Assembly (NCBI GenBank): GCA_964558505.1
Contig: CAZLEI010000018.1
Span: 1 to 30,063, forward strand
Length of the DNA stretch: 30,063 nt
DNA from: CAYMPW01 sp964558505
Lineage (GTDB): Archaea > Thermoplasmatota > Thermoplasmata > Methanomassiliicoccales > Methanomethylophilaceae
Reading direction: 5' to 3'
Under the pieces are notes generated by a model. That model had not been told where the DNA came from. It saw only the letters and a list, made by a program, of their open reading frames with translations, and did not search any database. Positions 16,207-23,419 of the stretch are shown here, in pieces (position 1 is the first letter of the stretch; each line of letters starts with the position of its first letter). The translations under genes were made by a program, and so were the position numbers.

Positions 16207-16288
16207 GGTTATCAGTTACAAAATGTTACCTGTACTATTTAATACTACTCAGATAACATTCTTATACCGATAAAAGGTATCAAAAGGC
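16207..16288. promoter_or_regulatory. Divergent promoter region of the flavoprotein and hxlR genes
   Basis: A minus-strand TATA box (AGTATTAAATAG, about 16234-16244) serves the flavoprotein, and a plus-strand box (TTCTTATACC, about 16258-16268) is centred 25 bp before the hxlR ATG. AATGTTA (16222-16228) and TAACATT (16254-16260) are perfect inverted 7-bp copies that flank the flavoprotein TATA box. A further repeat, ATACC (16264-16268) and GGTAT (16276-16280), lies at the hxlR promoter. These are good candidate HxlR sites. Confidence 0.55.
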
Positions 16289-16651
16289 ATGCAAGTTTCC
16301 AGACCAAGGACCGATTGCCCCCTTGATGCGATAATGTCCATCATCGAGGGCAGATGGAAACCTGTCATCATCTGCAATCTTGCGATCAAGGGCCCGATGA
16401 GATTCAACCAGATGCGTGATGCGATACCGAGGATCTCGTCCCGCATGCTGTCCCTGCAGCTGAAGGAGATGGAGGCGGACTTCATCGTCAAAAAGAGCGA
16501 CCGCGGCGACGGGTTCAGCACTTATGCGCTCACGTCCCGCGGCGAATCCCTCGCTCCGGTGCTCAAGTCCATGGCCGAATGGGGATTGTGCAACATGTTC
16601 CCGAACATGGTCCGTTTCGACGACACCATCATCATGCCCGCGGTCAGATGA
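16289..16651 (+). CDS. HxlR family winged-helix transcriptional regulator
   Basis: A 120-residue protein of normal HxlR length. It contains CPLDAIMSIIEGRWKPVIICNL, IKGPMRFNQMRDAIPRISSRMLSLQLKEME (recognition helix) and the wing SDRGDGFSTYALTSRGESL. The cysteine at residue 10 just before the first helix is the conserved position at which HxlR/HypR-type proteins sense oxidants or electrophiles. The start comes 25 bp after its TATA box, so the mRNA is probably leaderless. It likely controls the divergent iron-sulfur flavoprotein and itself. The inducer is unknown. Confidence 0.93.
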   Translation: MQVSRPRTDCPLDAIMSIIEGRWKPVIICNLAIKGPMRFNQMRDAIPRISSRMLSLQLKEMEADFIVKKSDRGDGFSTYALTSRGESLAPVLKSMAEWGLCNMFPNMVRFDDTIIMPAVR

Positions 16652-16679
16652 CCGTTCTCCCGTTCTCCGTGTGATGACA

Positions 16680-16690
16680 TTCTAAATATG
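16680..16690 (+). promoter_or_regulatory. TATA box of the Hdr-like gene
   Basis: TTCTAAATATG is centred about 26 bp before the ATG at 16711, predicting a leaderless transcript separate from hxlR. Confidence 0.6.
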
Positions 16691-16710
16691 GCACGAACAT
16701 TCCACATCCC

Positions 16711-17700
16711 ATGGTCGAGATCCCCGAGGGAATCAAGAAGCTCATGTCCGAATGCATCGGCTGCGGGCAATGCGAGACTGTGTGCCCTTCTTTCGCGGAA
16801 GGCGGGTGCGATCCGCGCGCCGTCATGCAGGGCGAGGACGGGAACATCCGTCAATGCATCGGTTGCGGCAGATGCTCCCGCATCTGCCCCAACACGGATC
16901 CGTGGAACGTGATGATGGCCGTCCGTTGCGCCGCATTGGGGCTCAAACCCTCCAAGGTGTACGACGAGACCGGCCTGACTATGCGCCGCCTGCAATCGCC
17001 TTCTCGCGAGGAATCCGATCTTCTGCTGGACGGCGAGGATGTCCGTCTGATGTCAGGGTGCACCGTGGAGGCCCTGATCCCGTTCCTGAAGACCGCTTCG
17101 GCGGTATCCCTGCGTGCTCTCGGCATCGGATGCTCCGCGTTGCCGGACGGTTCGTGCTGTACTTACCCCGTTCACTTCAGGGCATGGTCCGATGAGGAGC
17201 GCGACAGCAAGAAGAAGGAGATATCGTCTACCGCCGGCGGGATGCCGATCGTGACCATCTGCCCGGGATGCGCCACGGAACTGTCGCAATCCGGTGCGGA
17301 TGCCAGGCATGTCATCCATCTCTTCCATGACAATCTGGACAAGATACGTGCCCTGCATGGGGTGAGGATGAAGGTCGCCATACAGCCCGGCTGTCACGAG
17401 CACGAGTTCGGGGGGGAGTTGGAGGAGGTCATCCGCGCATGCGGTGCAGAACCGATCGGCAACAGGACCGGGTGCTGCGGGAAGAACGTGAAGGGCATTG
17501 CAGATGCGATCATGGCTAAACGCGAATCGGACATGGAGGGGGCGGATGCGGTCATCGTCGCCTGTCCGTTCTGCTTCAACGTTTACGACGCATATCCGGA
17601 CGGGGTGCCGGTAATGCACATAACGGAATTGGTGGCATTGGCCGCCGGAGACTCGAGGACGTTGGGGTATCACAAGATACCGCCCAAGGATGCGCTTTGA
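16711..17700 (+). CDS. Compact heterodisulfide reductase-like protein (HdrC-HdrB fusion, HdrD-like)
   Basis: A 329-residue iron-sulfur protein. Two ferredoxin-type motifs (C15, C18, C21, C25 and C49, C52, C55, C59) make an HdrC-like part. Two full CCG motifs follow: C117, C149-C150, C184 and C187; and C228, C255-C256, C285 and C288. In HdrB/HdrD such motifs bind the noncubane [4Fe-4S] clusters that split the CoM-S-S-CoB disulfide. The order is that of HdrD, but the protein is shorter than HdrD (about 400 residues), so it could be a paralogue acting on another disulfide or thiol. No hdrE, hdrA or hydrogenase gene adjoins it. It has no membrane helix, so it would be cytoplasmic or docked on a membrane partner. 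Confidence 0.87.
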   Translation: MVEIPEGIKKLMSECIGCGQCETVCPSFAEGGCDPRAVMQGEDGNIRQCIGCGRCSRICPNTDPWNVMMAVRCAALGLKPSKVYDETGLTMRRLQSPSREESDLLLDGEDVRLMSGCTVEALIPFLKTASAVSLRALGIGCSALPDGSCCTYPVHFRAWSDEERDSKKKEISSTAGGMPIVTICPGCATELSQSGADARHVIHLFHDNLDKIRALHGVRMKVAIQPGCHEHEFGGELEEVIRACGAEPIGNRTGCCGKNVKGIADAIMAKRESDMEGADAVIVACPFCFNVYDAYPDGVPVMHITELVALAAGDSRTLGYHKIPPKDAL

Positions 17701-17733
17701 TCCACAACTGGACGGACCAGGGGGAGTATGATG

Positions 17734-17755
17734 TCGGCGCCCTTCCGGGCGCCGA
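17734..17755. terminator. Bidirectional terminator hairpin
   Basis: TCGGCGCCC-ttcc-GGGCGCCGA, a perfect 9-bp stem with a 4-base loop, lies between the converging Hdr-like gene and the small winged-helix gene. A bidirectional terminator is the simplest reading. Confidence 0.6.
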
Positions 17756-17762
17756 TGTCGGA

Positions 17763-17945
17763 TCACTTGCTGGCAGGTTCCCATTTGCAGCGGACGGGCG
17801 ATACAATGGCCCCTTCCGCCTTGAGCTCTTTGAATGCTTTGTCGACTTCTTTCCTGTCTGCGCCGAGGGCCTTTTCGACCTCGCCTGCACTGACAGGCTT
17901 TCCGGCATCGCTCATCGCTTTCAGAACATCGTCTTTCATGGACAT
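17763..17945 (-). CDS. Small winged-helix-like protein
   Basis: A 60-residue protein: MSMKDDVLKAMSDAGKPVSA, then GEVEKALGADRKEVDKAFKE and a basic end. The pattern of two helices, a recognition-type helix and a short beta hairpin (AIVSPVRCKWEP) is that of a minimal winged helix-turn-helix. It may bind DNA or RNA; targets are unknown. ATG at 17945 lies 25 bp after a strong TATA box, which fixes the start and rules out a longer frame running into the preceding gene. It is downstream of the channel gene on the same strand but has its own promoter. Confidence 0.8.
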   Translation of the reverse strand: MSMKDDVLKAMSDAGKPVSAGEVEKALGADRKEVDKAFKELKAEGAIVSPVRCKWEPASK

Positions 17946-17963
17946 GAGCTTTGTAACGGCGTT

Positions 17964-17975
17964 AAGATATAAATA
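17964..17975 (-). promoter_or_regulatory. TATA box of the small winged-helix gene
   Basis: Minus-strand TTATTTATATCTTAA, just downstream of the channel gene's stop, is centred about 25 bp before the ATG at 17945. Confidence 0.65.
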
Positions 17976-17979
17976 ACAT

Positions 17980-18597
17980 TCAATCCGCGGCCGCTTCCGG
18001 TTCGTCGAGGTATTTCCTGCATACGGGGATGAGCACGCATCCGATGGCGTTCCCCAGCAGTACGGTGAGTATGAACACGAGTGCATCCAGGCCAAGCAGG
18101 CCGGCGGATGCGAAATAGAACATGTCTGCGATGGAGTGCTCGAAGCCGCTCAGGATGAAAACAGGGACGCAGATGAAAGTGGCGATCCACAATCCTTTGG
18201 ACCTGTACGCCTCGACCGCTATGTACATCAGTATGCCGCAGAACACGCCTTTCAACAGGACGGTGGGGAACGTGTAGTTCTCCAGGCGCGTGGTGCAGGA
18301 CATGGCCGCCGCATCTATGGGGAATGCGAGCCCGACAATCAGGCAACCGATGAAGTTGCCCACGATGATGACCAGGATATCGATGAGATAGGAAGGCTTG
18401 TTGTCGAATATGTAGCATACTTTCCCGGTGTAGAGGTTGAAACCGAAGAAGAGCACCGTGAACAGTCCCACGGAGAAGAGGAACGCCCCGACATATCTGA
18501 CATCGCAGCTGAGGCAGACCACGCCTCCGATGGAGATCATCATGCCTGCAAGGATCGCTTTCAGCAGGCATTTCGTGTAATATTGGGCATCCTCCAT
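17980..18597 (-). CDS. Formate/nitrite transporter (FNT) family channel
   Basis: A 205-residue membrane protein with six helices. FNT marks are KAILAGMMISIGGVV at the start, LFFGFNLYTGKVCYIF, GNFIGCLIVGLAF, and GFEHSIADMFYFASAGLLG with the central conserved His. FNT proteins form pentameric channels for formate, nitrite, hydrosulfide or similar small anions. At 205 residues it is shorter than most FocA/FdhC proteins (about 250-285), but all six helices are there. ATG at 18597 is 27 bp after a clean TATA box; an in-frame ATG at 18660 lies before the promoter. No formate dehydrogenase is nearby, so the substrate is open. It is divergent from the P-loop gene. Confidence 0.87.
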   Translation of the reverse strand: MEDAQYYTKCLLKAILAGMMISIGGVVCLSCDVRYVGAFLFSVGLFTVLFFGFNLYTGKVCYIFDNKPSYLIDILVIIVGNFIGCLIVGLAFPIDAAAMSCTTRLENYTFPTVLLKGVFCGILMYIAVEAYRSKGLWIATFICVPVFILSGFEHSIADMFYFASAGLLGLDALVFILTVLLGNAIGCVLIPVCRKYLDEPEAAAD

Positions 18598-18617
18598 GAT
18601 GCTGGCACTGCAGATTA

Positions 18618-18650
18618 TGGATATATAGGTTGTCGAGACAAAAATATCAA
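18618..18650. promoter_or_regulatory. Divergent promoters with a shared dyad
   Basis: Minus-strand CTATATATCC (18619-18628) serves the FNT channel and plus-strand AAAATATC (18641-18648) the P-loop gene. Between them lies TTGTC-ga-GACAA (18630-18641), an inverted repeat well placed for one regulator to act on both. The operator role is inference. Confidence 0.5.
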
Positions 18651-18671
18651 CGAGTACCATGATACTTGTTC

Positions 18672-19100
18672 ATGAGCTCATGTCCTGCGGACCTCGGGAT
18701 CAAGATGCACACCTTCGTGCGTGACAGCAGCGCAGCCGCCATCGCGGGGAAGAGGCGCATGGGCAAGTCGGCACTGATGGATGAAGTGGCAGACGCGCTT
18801 GCTGGGATGCAGGCATGCAACATCATCCGCATAGACCGCAGGTTCTGCGACGAGACAGGCACGCATGAACCTGCCAAGCTCGCGGAATCGATAGCGTCTG
18901 CATTGGATCCAGGCGTCCGGAATTATGTGCTCGTGGTGGACGCCGATGCTGTTCCCGGATGGGAATCCGTGGCGGAGTCCATGTCGGAGTCTGCCGAGTT
19001 CTTCTATTCAATGGAGTTGTGCCATCAGGTTCCCGCCTGCGCCAGGTTCGTCTCCTTGGGAGCATTGAAAGAGCACGGGACGATGACAGCAGATGAATGA
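18672..19100 (+). CDS. Small P-loop NTPase-like protein
   Basis: A 142-residue protein. AGKRRMGKSALM holds a Walker A motif (GxxxxGKS, residues 26-33) preceded by the short strand typical of archaeal AAA ATPases. A strand NYVLVVDADAVP may be Walker B. The protein then stops, where whole archaeal ATPases run on for 200 or more residues, so it is a stand-alone or cut-down NTPase domain. The N-terminus is uncertain: ATG at 18672 fits the TATA box 27 bp upstream, while ATG at 18705 fits family starts. It overlaps the next gene by 8 bp, so the two are translated together. Confidence 0.65.
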   Translation: MSSCPADLGIKMHTFVRDSSAAAIAGKRRMGKSALMDEVADALAGMQACNIIRIDRRFCDETGTHEPAKLAESIASALDPGVRNYVLVVDADAVPGWESVAESMSESAEFFYSMELCHQVPACARFVSLGALKEHGTMTADE

Positions 19101-19899
19101 TGAGGATGTCGCCGAGTTCCTGGGGATATGCTCCCGGCGGAACGCGTCCGCGGCACCTGACCCCATGACCGCAAGTCCGGTCTATACGTACCCTCACATG
19201 TTCCTGCTGAGCTGCCTCATGCAACGGCAGATATCGCCGCTGGAAGGTTGGGCGATCCCGCGCAAGGTCGCGGAGGACATGGCAGCGCTCGGTCTGTTGG
19301 AGGATGCCGATCATCCTGACCTGGACATCATGGCGGCCGCGGGGCAGGGATATTATGAAGACGTCTTCGAGCGGCGGGGACTGCACCCTCACAGCAGGGC
19401 GATGTCGCATGTGTTCTGTTCGGCGCTCGTAAGGATAAGGGACGTCTACGGGTCGGATGCATCCCGCATCTGGTCGGACAGGCCGAGCAGCGCATGCCTG
19501 ATCGGCAGATTCCTGGATTTCAACGGGTTCGGTGCATCCCTCGCGTCCATGGCCGCATGCATGCTCGCACGGGATTACCGCATTCCACTGTCGGATCATT
19601 ATTCCATAGATGTGATGACCGATATACACATAAAGCGCACGTTCTGCCGTCTGGGTCTCGTGGAGATCCCGGAAGGCGGTCCGGGGGATGTGGATCCCGT
19701 TAAAGTGGTGTACAAGGCCAGGGAGCTGTGCCCGGAGTACCCGGGGATGCTGGACCTCCAATGCTGGGAGATCGGCATCCGCAAGGTATGCAGGAACGAC
19801 AGGTGCATGGCGCACGGCATCGAGGATTGCCCGTTCTCGGACATATGCCCGCGCATCGGGCTGCCGCCGTCCGCAACGTTCCAGACCCGCCTGTTCTGA
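19093..19899 (+). CDS. HhH-GPD (endonuclease III-like) protein with changed catalytic lysine
   Basis: A 268-residue protein. LDFNGFGASLASMAACML matches the helix-hairpin-helix of endonuclease III, and SIDVMTDIHIKRTFCRLGLV matches its VDTHV segment with the catalytic Asp. The Lys that makes family lyases bifunctional (GxGxK) is Ser here, so any enzyme would be monofunctional or inactive. The C-terminus has four cysteines in CRNDRCMAHGIEDCPFSDIC, an iron-sulfur loop with spacing C-X4-C-X7-C-X5-C, not the C-X6-C-X2-C-X5-C of Nth. It is coupled to the P-loop gene by an 8-bp overlap. Base-excision repair or nucleic-acid binding is likely, but the target is unknown. Confidence 0.75.
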   Translation: MNDEDVAEFLGICSRRNASAAPDPMTASPVYTYPHMFLLSCLMQRQISPLEGWAIPRKVAEDMAALGLLEDADHPDLDIMAAAGQGYYEDVFERRGLHPHSRAMSHVFCSALVRIRDVYGSDASRIWSDRPSSACLIGRFLDFNGFGASLASMAACMLARDYRIPLSDHYSIDVMTDIHIKRTFCRLGLVEIPEGGPGDVDPVKVVYKARELCPEYPGMLDLQCWEIGIRKVCRNDRCMAHGIEDCPFSDICPRIGLPPSATFQTRLF

Positions 19900-19935
19900 A
19901 TCGACGGCGCATCACTGTTCCCTTTCGCCGTCGAT
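19900..19935. terminator. Hairpin between converging genes
   Basis: ATCGACGGCG (19900-19909) and CGCCGTCGAT (19926-19935) form a perfect 10-bp stem with a 16-base loop, right after the glycosylase-like gene and over the last codons of the ThiF-like gene. It could end transcripts from both sides. Confidence 0.5.
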
Positions 19936-20649
19936 GTCGCGTTCGGGCGATGACAGGTACATTATGGCCTCGTTCGCTACGGTGAGCCCGAATATGGCAG
20001 GCAGTGTCGGGAGCGATCCGAGCCTGCTCTTCATATGCTCGTCGCGTTCGGTAGGTTTGAATTTTATCGGCTCTTCAGAGTAGACGCATGTTATCATGGA
20101 TGTGTTCAGGTCCCTCAGCCCGTCCCTCATGGCAGATGCCAACGGGCACGCGCGGGTCCTCTTCAGCGTGTTGATCCTTATCTTGGTGGTATCCGTGCGC
20201 AGGGCGGCGCCCATGGATGAGAATGTCCTGATCCTGTTCTCCGCTGCATATCTCAGAACGAAGACCTTGTTGGCGACGGTATCGATGGCATCGACGATTA
20301 TATCCGGTTCCCCGCCGAGGAGACGTGACACGTTCTTCACGTTGATCAATTCCGGAAGACCTTCGATGTCTATGTCCGGGTTTATGCTTCTGGCACGTTC
20401 TGTGGCCACGATCGCCTTCGGACGTCCGACGGTGTCGCGAGTGGCCAGGATCTGACGGTTCAGATTGCTCTCGTCGACGCAGTGGTCGTCGATCACGCGT
20501 ATCTTCCCGACACCTGCCCGGACCAATCCTTCGAGGACATAGCCGCCGACGGCGCCCGCTCCCACGAGTATGACGAAGGAGTCCTTCAGCCTGTCGACGC
20601 CGTCCCTCCCGAGCATCAGCTCGGTCCTGGATGTGCTGTCTCCGGTCAT
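19912..20649 (-). CDS. ThiF/MoeB-fold enzyme, TcdA-like
   Basis: A 245-residue E1-like enzyme. VGAGAVGGYVLEGLVRAG (29-46) is the ATP-binding Rossmann loop, DDHCVDESNLNRQ the adenylation segment, and IVDAIDTVANK the conserved Asp region. TMITCVYSEEP resembles the C-terminal part of TcdA (CsdL), which cyclises threonylcarbamoyl-adenosine in tRNA (t6A to ct6A). MoeB/ThiF proteins that activate ubiquitin-like sulfur carriers usually have zinc-binding CxxC pairs, not seen here, which favours TcdA. The ATG overlaps the TGA of the TatD gene (ATGA), so it is the second gene of a two-gene unit. Note that frames extending upstream into tatD are not part of the protein. Confidence 0.82.
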   Translation of the reverse strand: MTGDSTSRTELMLGRDGVDRLKDSFVILVGAGAVGGYVLEGLVRAGVGKIRVIDDHCVDESNLNRQILATRDTVGRPKAIVATERARSINPDIDIEGLPELINVKNVSRLLGGEPDIIVDAIDTVANKVFVLRYAAENRIRTFSSMGAALRTDTTKIRINTLKRTRACPLASAMRDGLRDLNTSMITCVYSEEPIKFKPTERDEHMKSRLGSLPTLPAIFGLTVANEAIMYLSSPERDIDGEREQ

Positions 20650-21350
20650 GGGACGAGCCTCGCTGCGTTCTCGGATGTGATGCGTGCCAATTCCCCACGG
20701 TCTACGGACATCGCGCCGGCCACGGCCGATATGTGCTCTCCCATGGTCGCGTATATGCTCTGGCAGTTGGGGGCATCGGTCTCCAGGAGCATCCTGTCCC
20801 GCGGCAGGGCGGATAGGATGTCTGCGGCATTCTTCTCGGATTTCCTCATCAGCCGGGGGGAGATGGAGAAATAGCATCCGCAGTCGGAGAAAGGTTTGAT
20901 GTAGCTCTTGGGCCCCGTGAACGAGTGCAGTATCGCGGTGCATCCGACGGAACGGAGGGCATCCAAGGTCTCTTTCTCCGTTCTGACGATGTGGATGGCC
21001 GCCGGCCTTCCGTACTCGGCCGCGATGGACAGCTGTTCCAAAAAAGCAGTCGTCTGGAACATGCCGCCGGGGCGGGAGGCATCCAAGCCTATCTCGCCAA
21101 CACATGCCCTCGGGTTCTTCTCCAGATGTTCCCTGAGACGGTCTGAACTTCCAGGATATGAATCAGCATACCAGGGATGGGTCCCATAGAACGGGACGAT
21201 CCTGCCGTCACTTTCCGCGAGGGCATCAAGACACTCCCATTCGGAGGGCGTGGCGGTGCAGGAGAACAGCATGTCCGCATCATCCAGATCGGGATATCCG
21301 TCTCCGAATACCGGATCTGTCATATGGAGGTGCGAATCCGCGAATCTCAT
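20646..21350 (-). CDS. TatD family metal-dependent nuclease
   Basis: A 234-residue TIM-barrel hydrolase. MRFADSHLHM holds the first metal site (HxH), ACVGEIGLDASR the bridging Glu, IHIVRTEKETL and ILHSFTGP the later His residues, and LLETDAPNC the final Asp. TatD proteins are metal-dependent DNases, some acting in DNA repair or quality control. ATG at 21350 lies 26 bp after the TATA box CATATATCC; an in-frame ATG at 21428 would lie upstream of it and adds residues without family similarity. It leads the unit with the TcdA-like gene. Confidence 0.9.
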   Translation of the reverse strand: MRFADSHLHMTDPVFGDGYPDLDDADMLFSCTATPSEWECLDALAESDGRIVPFYGTHPWYADSYPGSSDRLREHLEKNPRACVGEIGLDASRPGGMFQTTAFLEQLSIAAEYGRPAAIHIVRTEKETLDALRSVGCTAILHSFTGPKSYIKPFSDCGCYFSISPRLMRKSEKNAADILSALPRDRMLLETDAPNCQSIYATMGEHISAVAGAMSVDRGELARITSENAARLVP

Positions 21351-21369
21351 ACGGGCCCCATGTCCTGTG

Positions 21370-21380
21370 AAGGATATATG
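21370..21380 (-). promoter_or_regulatory. TATA box of the tatD unit
   Basis: Minus-strand CTCATATATCC is centred 26 bp before the ATG at 21350, predicting a leaderless mRNA and fixing the start. Confidence 0.65.
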
Positions 21381-21430
21381 AGTTTTCCGCCATGCCTGCG
21401 ATGTTTCAGATGCCGGAAGACATGACATAA

Positions 21431-22327
21431 TTATGCAGTATGATCAGCCTCGAGGACTTTTCTTGCCAGATACAGAGATCCTTTTATCGCTTGCTCTCCG
21501 TTCAACGATTCAGGAACGATGTATGAGTCAAGTTTCTCACGGGTAAGCGAGGGTATGTAGGCATTGAGGTCGCTGTGGACTTCATCTCTCAGATGTTCGA
21601 AGAGATCTCTGTGCTTCATCACGCCGCCGCCCATTATGATGAGTTCCGGAGATACGATCATCACAATCTCCCTGATCAGCTGGGACAGATAGAAGGCTTC
21701 CATCTCCCAGGCTTCCGTGTTCTCTGCAAGGTGTTCTGCCTTGGCACCCCACCTTTTCTCGATGGCAGGTCCACACGCAAAACCTTCGACGCAGTCATCG
21801 TGGAATCTGCATATCGAATCCATGGTCTCAAGAGGATGCTTTATGGATTTCACATGCCCTCCTTCCGGGTGCATCAGCCCATGCACCGGGAGGCCGTTGA
21901 TGACCAGCCCGAGGCCGATGCCGGTTCCGACCGTGATGTACGCCACCGATCCCATCCCGCTGCCGATCCCGTATTGGCATTCGCCTATGCATGCCGCATT
22001 GACATCAGTGTCTATCGCAGCAGGGACGTTCAACCTCTCTTTCAACACCTTCAGGAGGGGATAATCGCTCCATCCAGGTTTCACGCATTTCAATATGGAC
22101 CCGTAATCTTCGGAATCCTCATCCAGATCCACCGGTCCGAATGTTCCGATCCCGATGGATTCCACATCGCTGTTGCCGAAGTAATCGACGATGACGGGGA
22201 TCACACGATCCGGAACCGAGGTTGCGATCGTCTTGGATGAGATTATATTGCCGCATTCGTCTCCGATGGCACATATTATTTTCGTGCCTCCGAGCTCAAT
22301 TGCTCCGAACAGATGTGAAGATGCCAT
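21431..22327 (-). CDS. ROK family sugar kinase
   Basis: A 298-residue kinase. AIELGGTKI (9-17) is the phosphate-binding start, IGIGTFGPVDL the second phosphate segment, DTDVNAACIGE holds the catalytic Asp (D108), and VGTGIGLGLVING follows. The ROK zinc site is present: EGGH (H158) and ICRFHDDCVEG (C173, H176, C179). This version of the zinc loop resembles fructokinases of the GmuE/ScrK type more than glucokinases, so fructose or a similar hexose is a fair guess. ATG at 22327 is about 24 bp after the TATA box GAATATAATGG. It is the only gene here I find ending in TAA. It lies downstream of cooT but has its own promoter. Confidence 0.88.
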   Translation of the reverse strand: MASSHLFGAIELGGTKIICAIGDECGNIISSKTIATSVPDRVIPVIVDYFGNSDVESIGIGTFGPVDLDEDSEDYGSILKCVKPGWSDYPLLKVLKERLNVPAAIDTDVNAACIGECQYGIGSGMGSVAYITVGTGIGLGLVINGLPVHGLMHPEGGHVKSIKHPLETMDSICRFHDDCVEGFACGPAIEKRWGAKAEHLAENTEAWEMEAFYLSQLIREIVMIVSPELIIMGGGVMKHRDLFEHLRDEVHSDLNAYIPSLTREKLDSYIVPESLNGEQAIKGSLYLARKVLEADHTA

Positions 22328-22344
22328 GTTATAGGATAAAGTTA

Positions 22345-22356
22345 CCATTATATTCC
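22345..22356 (-). promoter_or_regulatory. TATA box of the ROK kinase gene
   Basis: Minus-strand GGAATATAATGG is centred about 24 bp before the ATG at 22327 and favours this start over the in-frame ATG at 22348, which lies within the box. Confidence 0.6.
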
Positions 22357-22452
22357 AGGTTCGTTGAAGATCATGCGATATGGCATCCGATCCCTCGGGC
22401 AGTCGGCCCCGAGTTCCCGGAAGATCGTCATTGCCTATGCCACTGCTTCCTT

Positions 22453-22647
22453 TCACGATCCTGAAGGTCCCGCTTTCGAGAGGACCATCTCGGCCATTAT
22501 CGTGTCCACATTGAGGATATGGGCCCCGTCTATGCGGAGCACTTTCCCGGCAGTGTCCGCCATGACCACGCATCCGTCCCTCTCCTTGGCCTTTATAACT
22601 TTCCTGGCCACGACCTCGTCATCCATCATCACTGTGAATTCGCACAT
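22453..22647 (-). CDS. cooT: CooT family nickel-binding protein
   Basis: A 64-residue protein of the COG1532/CooT family: it begins MCEF and has the pattern VVARKVIKAKERDGCVVMAD, then GKVLRIDGAHILNVD. In characterised CooT, a dimer binds one nickel through Cys2, which is present. CooT helps nickel supply to CO dehydrogenase in Rhodospirillum, but many archaea carry it without that enzyme. AGAGG lies next to the ATG and the gene follows cooC by 6 bp, so it is the last gene of the nickel operon. Confidence 0.85.
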   Translation of the reverse strand: MCEFTVMMDDEVVARKVIKAKERDGCVVMADTAGKVLRIDGAHILNVDTIMAEMVLSKAGPSGS

Positions 22648-22653
22648 CCTCTT

Positions 22654-23418
22654 TCACCATCCTATCGTTTCTTCTATCCTTCCCTTCACCGCACGCAGGT
22701 CGCTCAGTGCGTTCGAGTCAGGGTACTTATCCACCAGCAGGTCCCCGTTCTTGTCGGCCTCGACGACATCCCTGTCGTACCTGACACCGACCGCTTTGAG
22801 TGGCGATATCCCGACCATCTTCGAGGTGGACATGACATCCTCGGTGCTGTCGGTCTTGTTAACCACAAGGAGCGAGTCCTTCACGCCGAGGTCCGCAGCG
22901 AGCTTCATGACCTGCCTGGAGACCTCGGACGATTTCGCCGTTGGCTCGGACAGGACGATGTTGCAATCGAAGCTGGACGCGAGCCCCCTGCCGAGGACTT
23001 CGGGCCCGGCTTGGGAATCGACGATGGCGATATCGTACTCTCCGAGCTCATCCACGTAGCTAAGCAGGATCTTGATGAGCGATATGGCGGAGCAGAGGCA
23101 TCCGCCGCCGCCCTGCATGATCGCGCCCATGATGACCACGCGCACGCCGTCGCCCGTGACCGCGGAGTGCTCCTCCAGGATTTCCTTCCCGGATATCTCT
23201 ATGCCGTTCTCTTCGAGGTCGTGGGATATTCCGCACTTGTCCTCGGTTATCGTGGTGATGCTGTCGTACGGTATGCCGAACGTGAGTGCCAGGTTCATGC
23301 TGGGATCGGTATCGAACACGATCACCCTCTTCCCTTCCCTCGCCATGAGGACGGCGAGTGTAGAGAGCGTCGTGGTCTTCCCGACCCCTCCTTTGCCCGT
23401 CGCAATGACCTTCTTCAT
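22654..23418 (-). CDS. cooC: CooC-type nickel-insertion ATPase
   Basis: A 254-residue MinD/ParA-type ATPase. GKGGVGKTT (8-16) is the deviant Walker A with its signature Lys, VIVFDTDPSMN the following switch, and DIAIVDSQAGPEVLGRG Walker B. GGGGCLCS (C107 and C109) is the CxC motif that binds nickel at the CooC dimer interface, which marks it as CooC and not a cell-division or Hyp protein. CooC uses ATP to load nickel into CO dehydrogenase. No CO dehydrogenase gene is in the window; another nickel client is possible. It starts 1 bp after the stop of the COG5266-like gene. Confidence 0.9.
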   Translation of the reverse strand: MKKVIATGKGGVGKTTTLSTLAVLMAREGKRVIVFDTDPSMNLALTFGIPYDSITTITEDKCGISHDLEENGIEISGKEILEEHSAVTGDGVRVVIMGAIMQGGGGCLCSAISLIKILLSYVDELGEYDIAIVDSQAGPEVLGRGLASSFDCNIVLSEPTAKSSEVSRQVMKLAADLGVKDSLLVVNKTDSTEDVMSTSKMVGISPLKAVGVRYDRDVVEADKNGDLLVDKYPDSNALSDLRAVKGRIEETIGW

Positions 23419-23419
23419 G

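Noticed and set aside
22654..23418. MinD, NifH or HypB instead of CooC
   Set aside because: The CxC motif at C107/C109 and the adjacent cooT point to CooC; there is no membrane-targeting helix of MinD and no His-rich segment of HypB.
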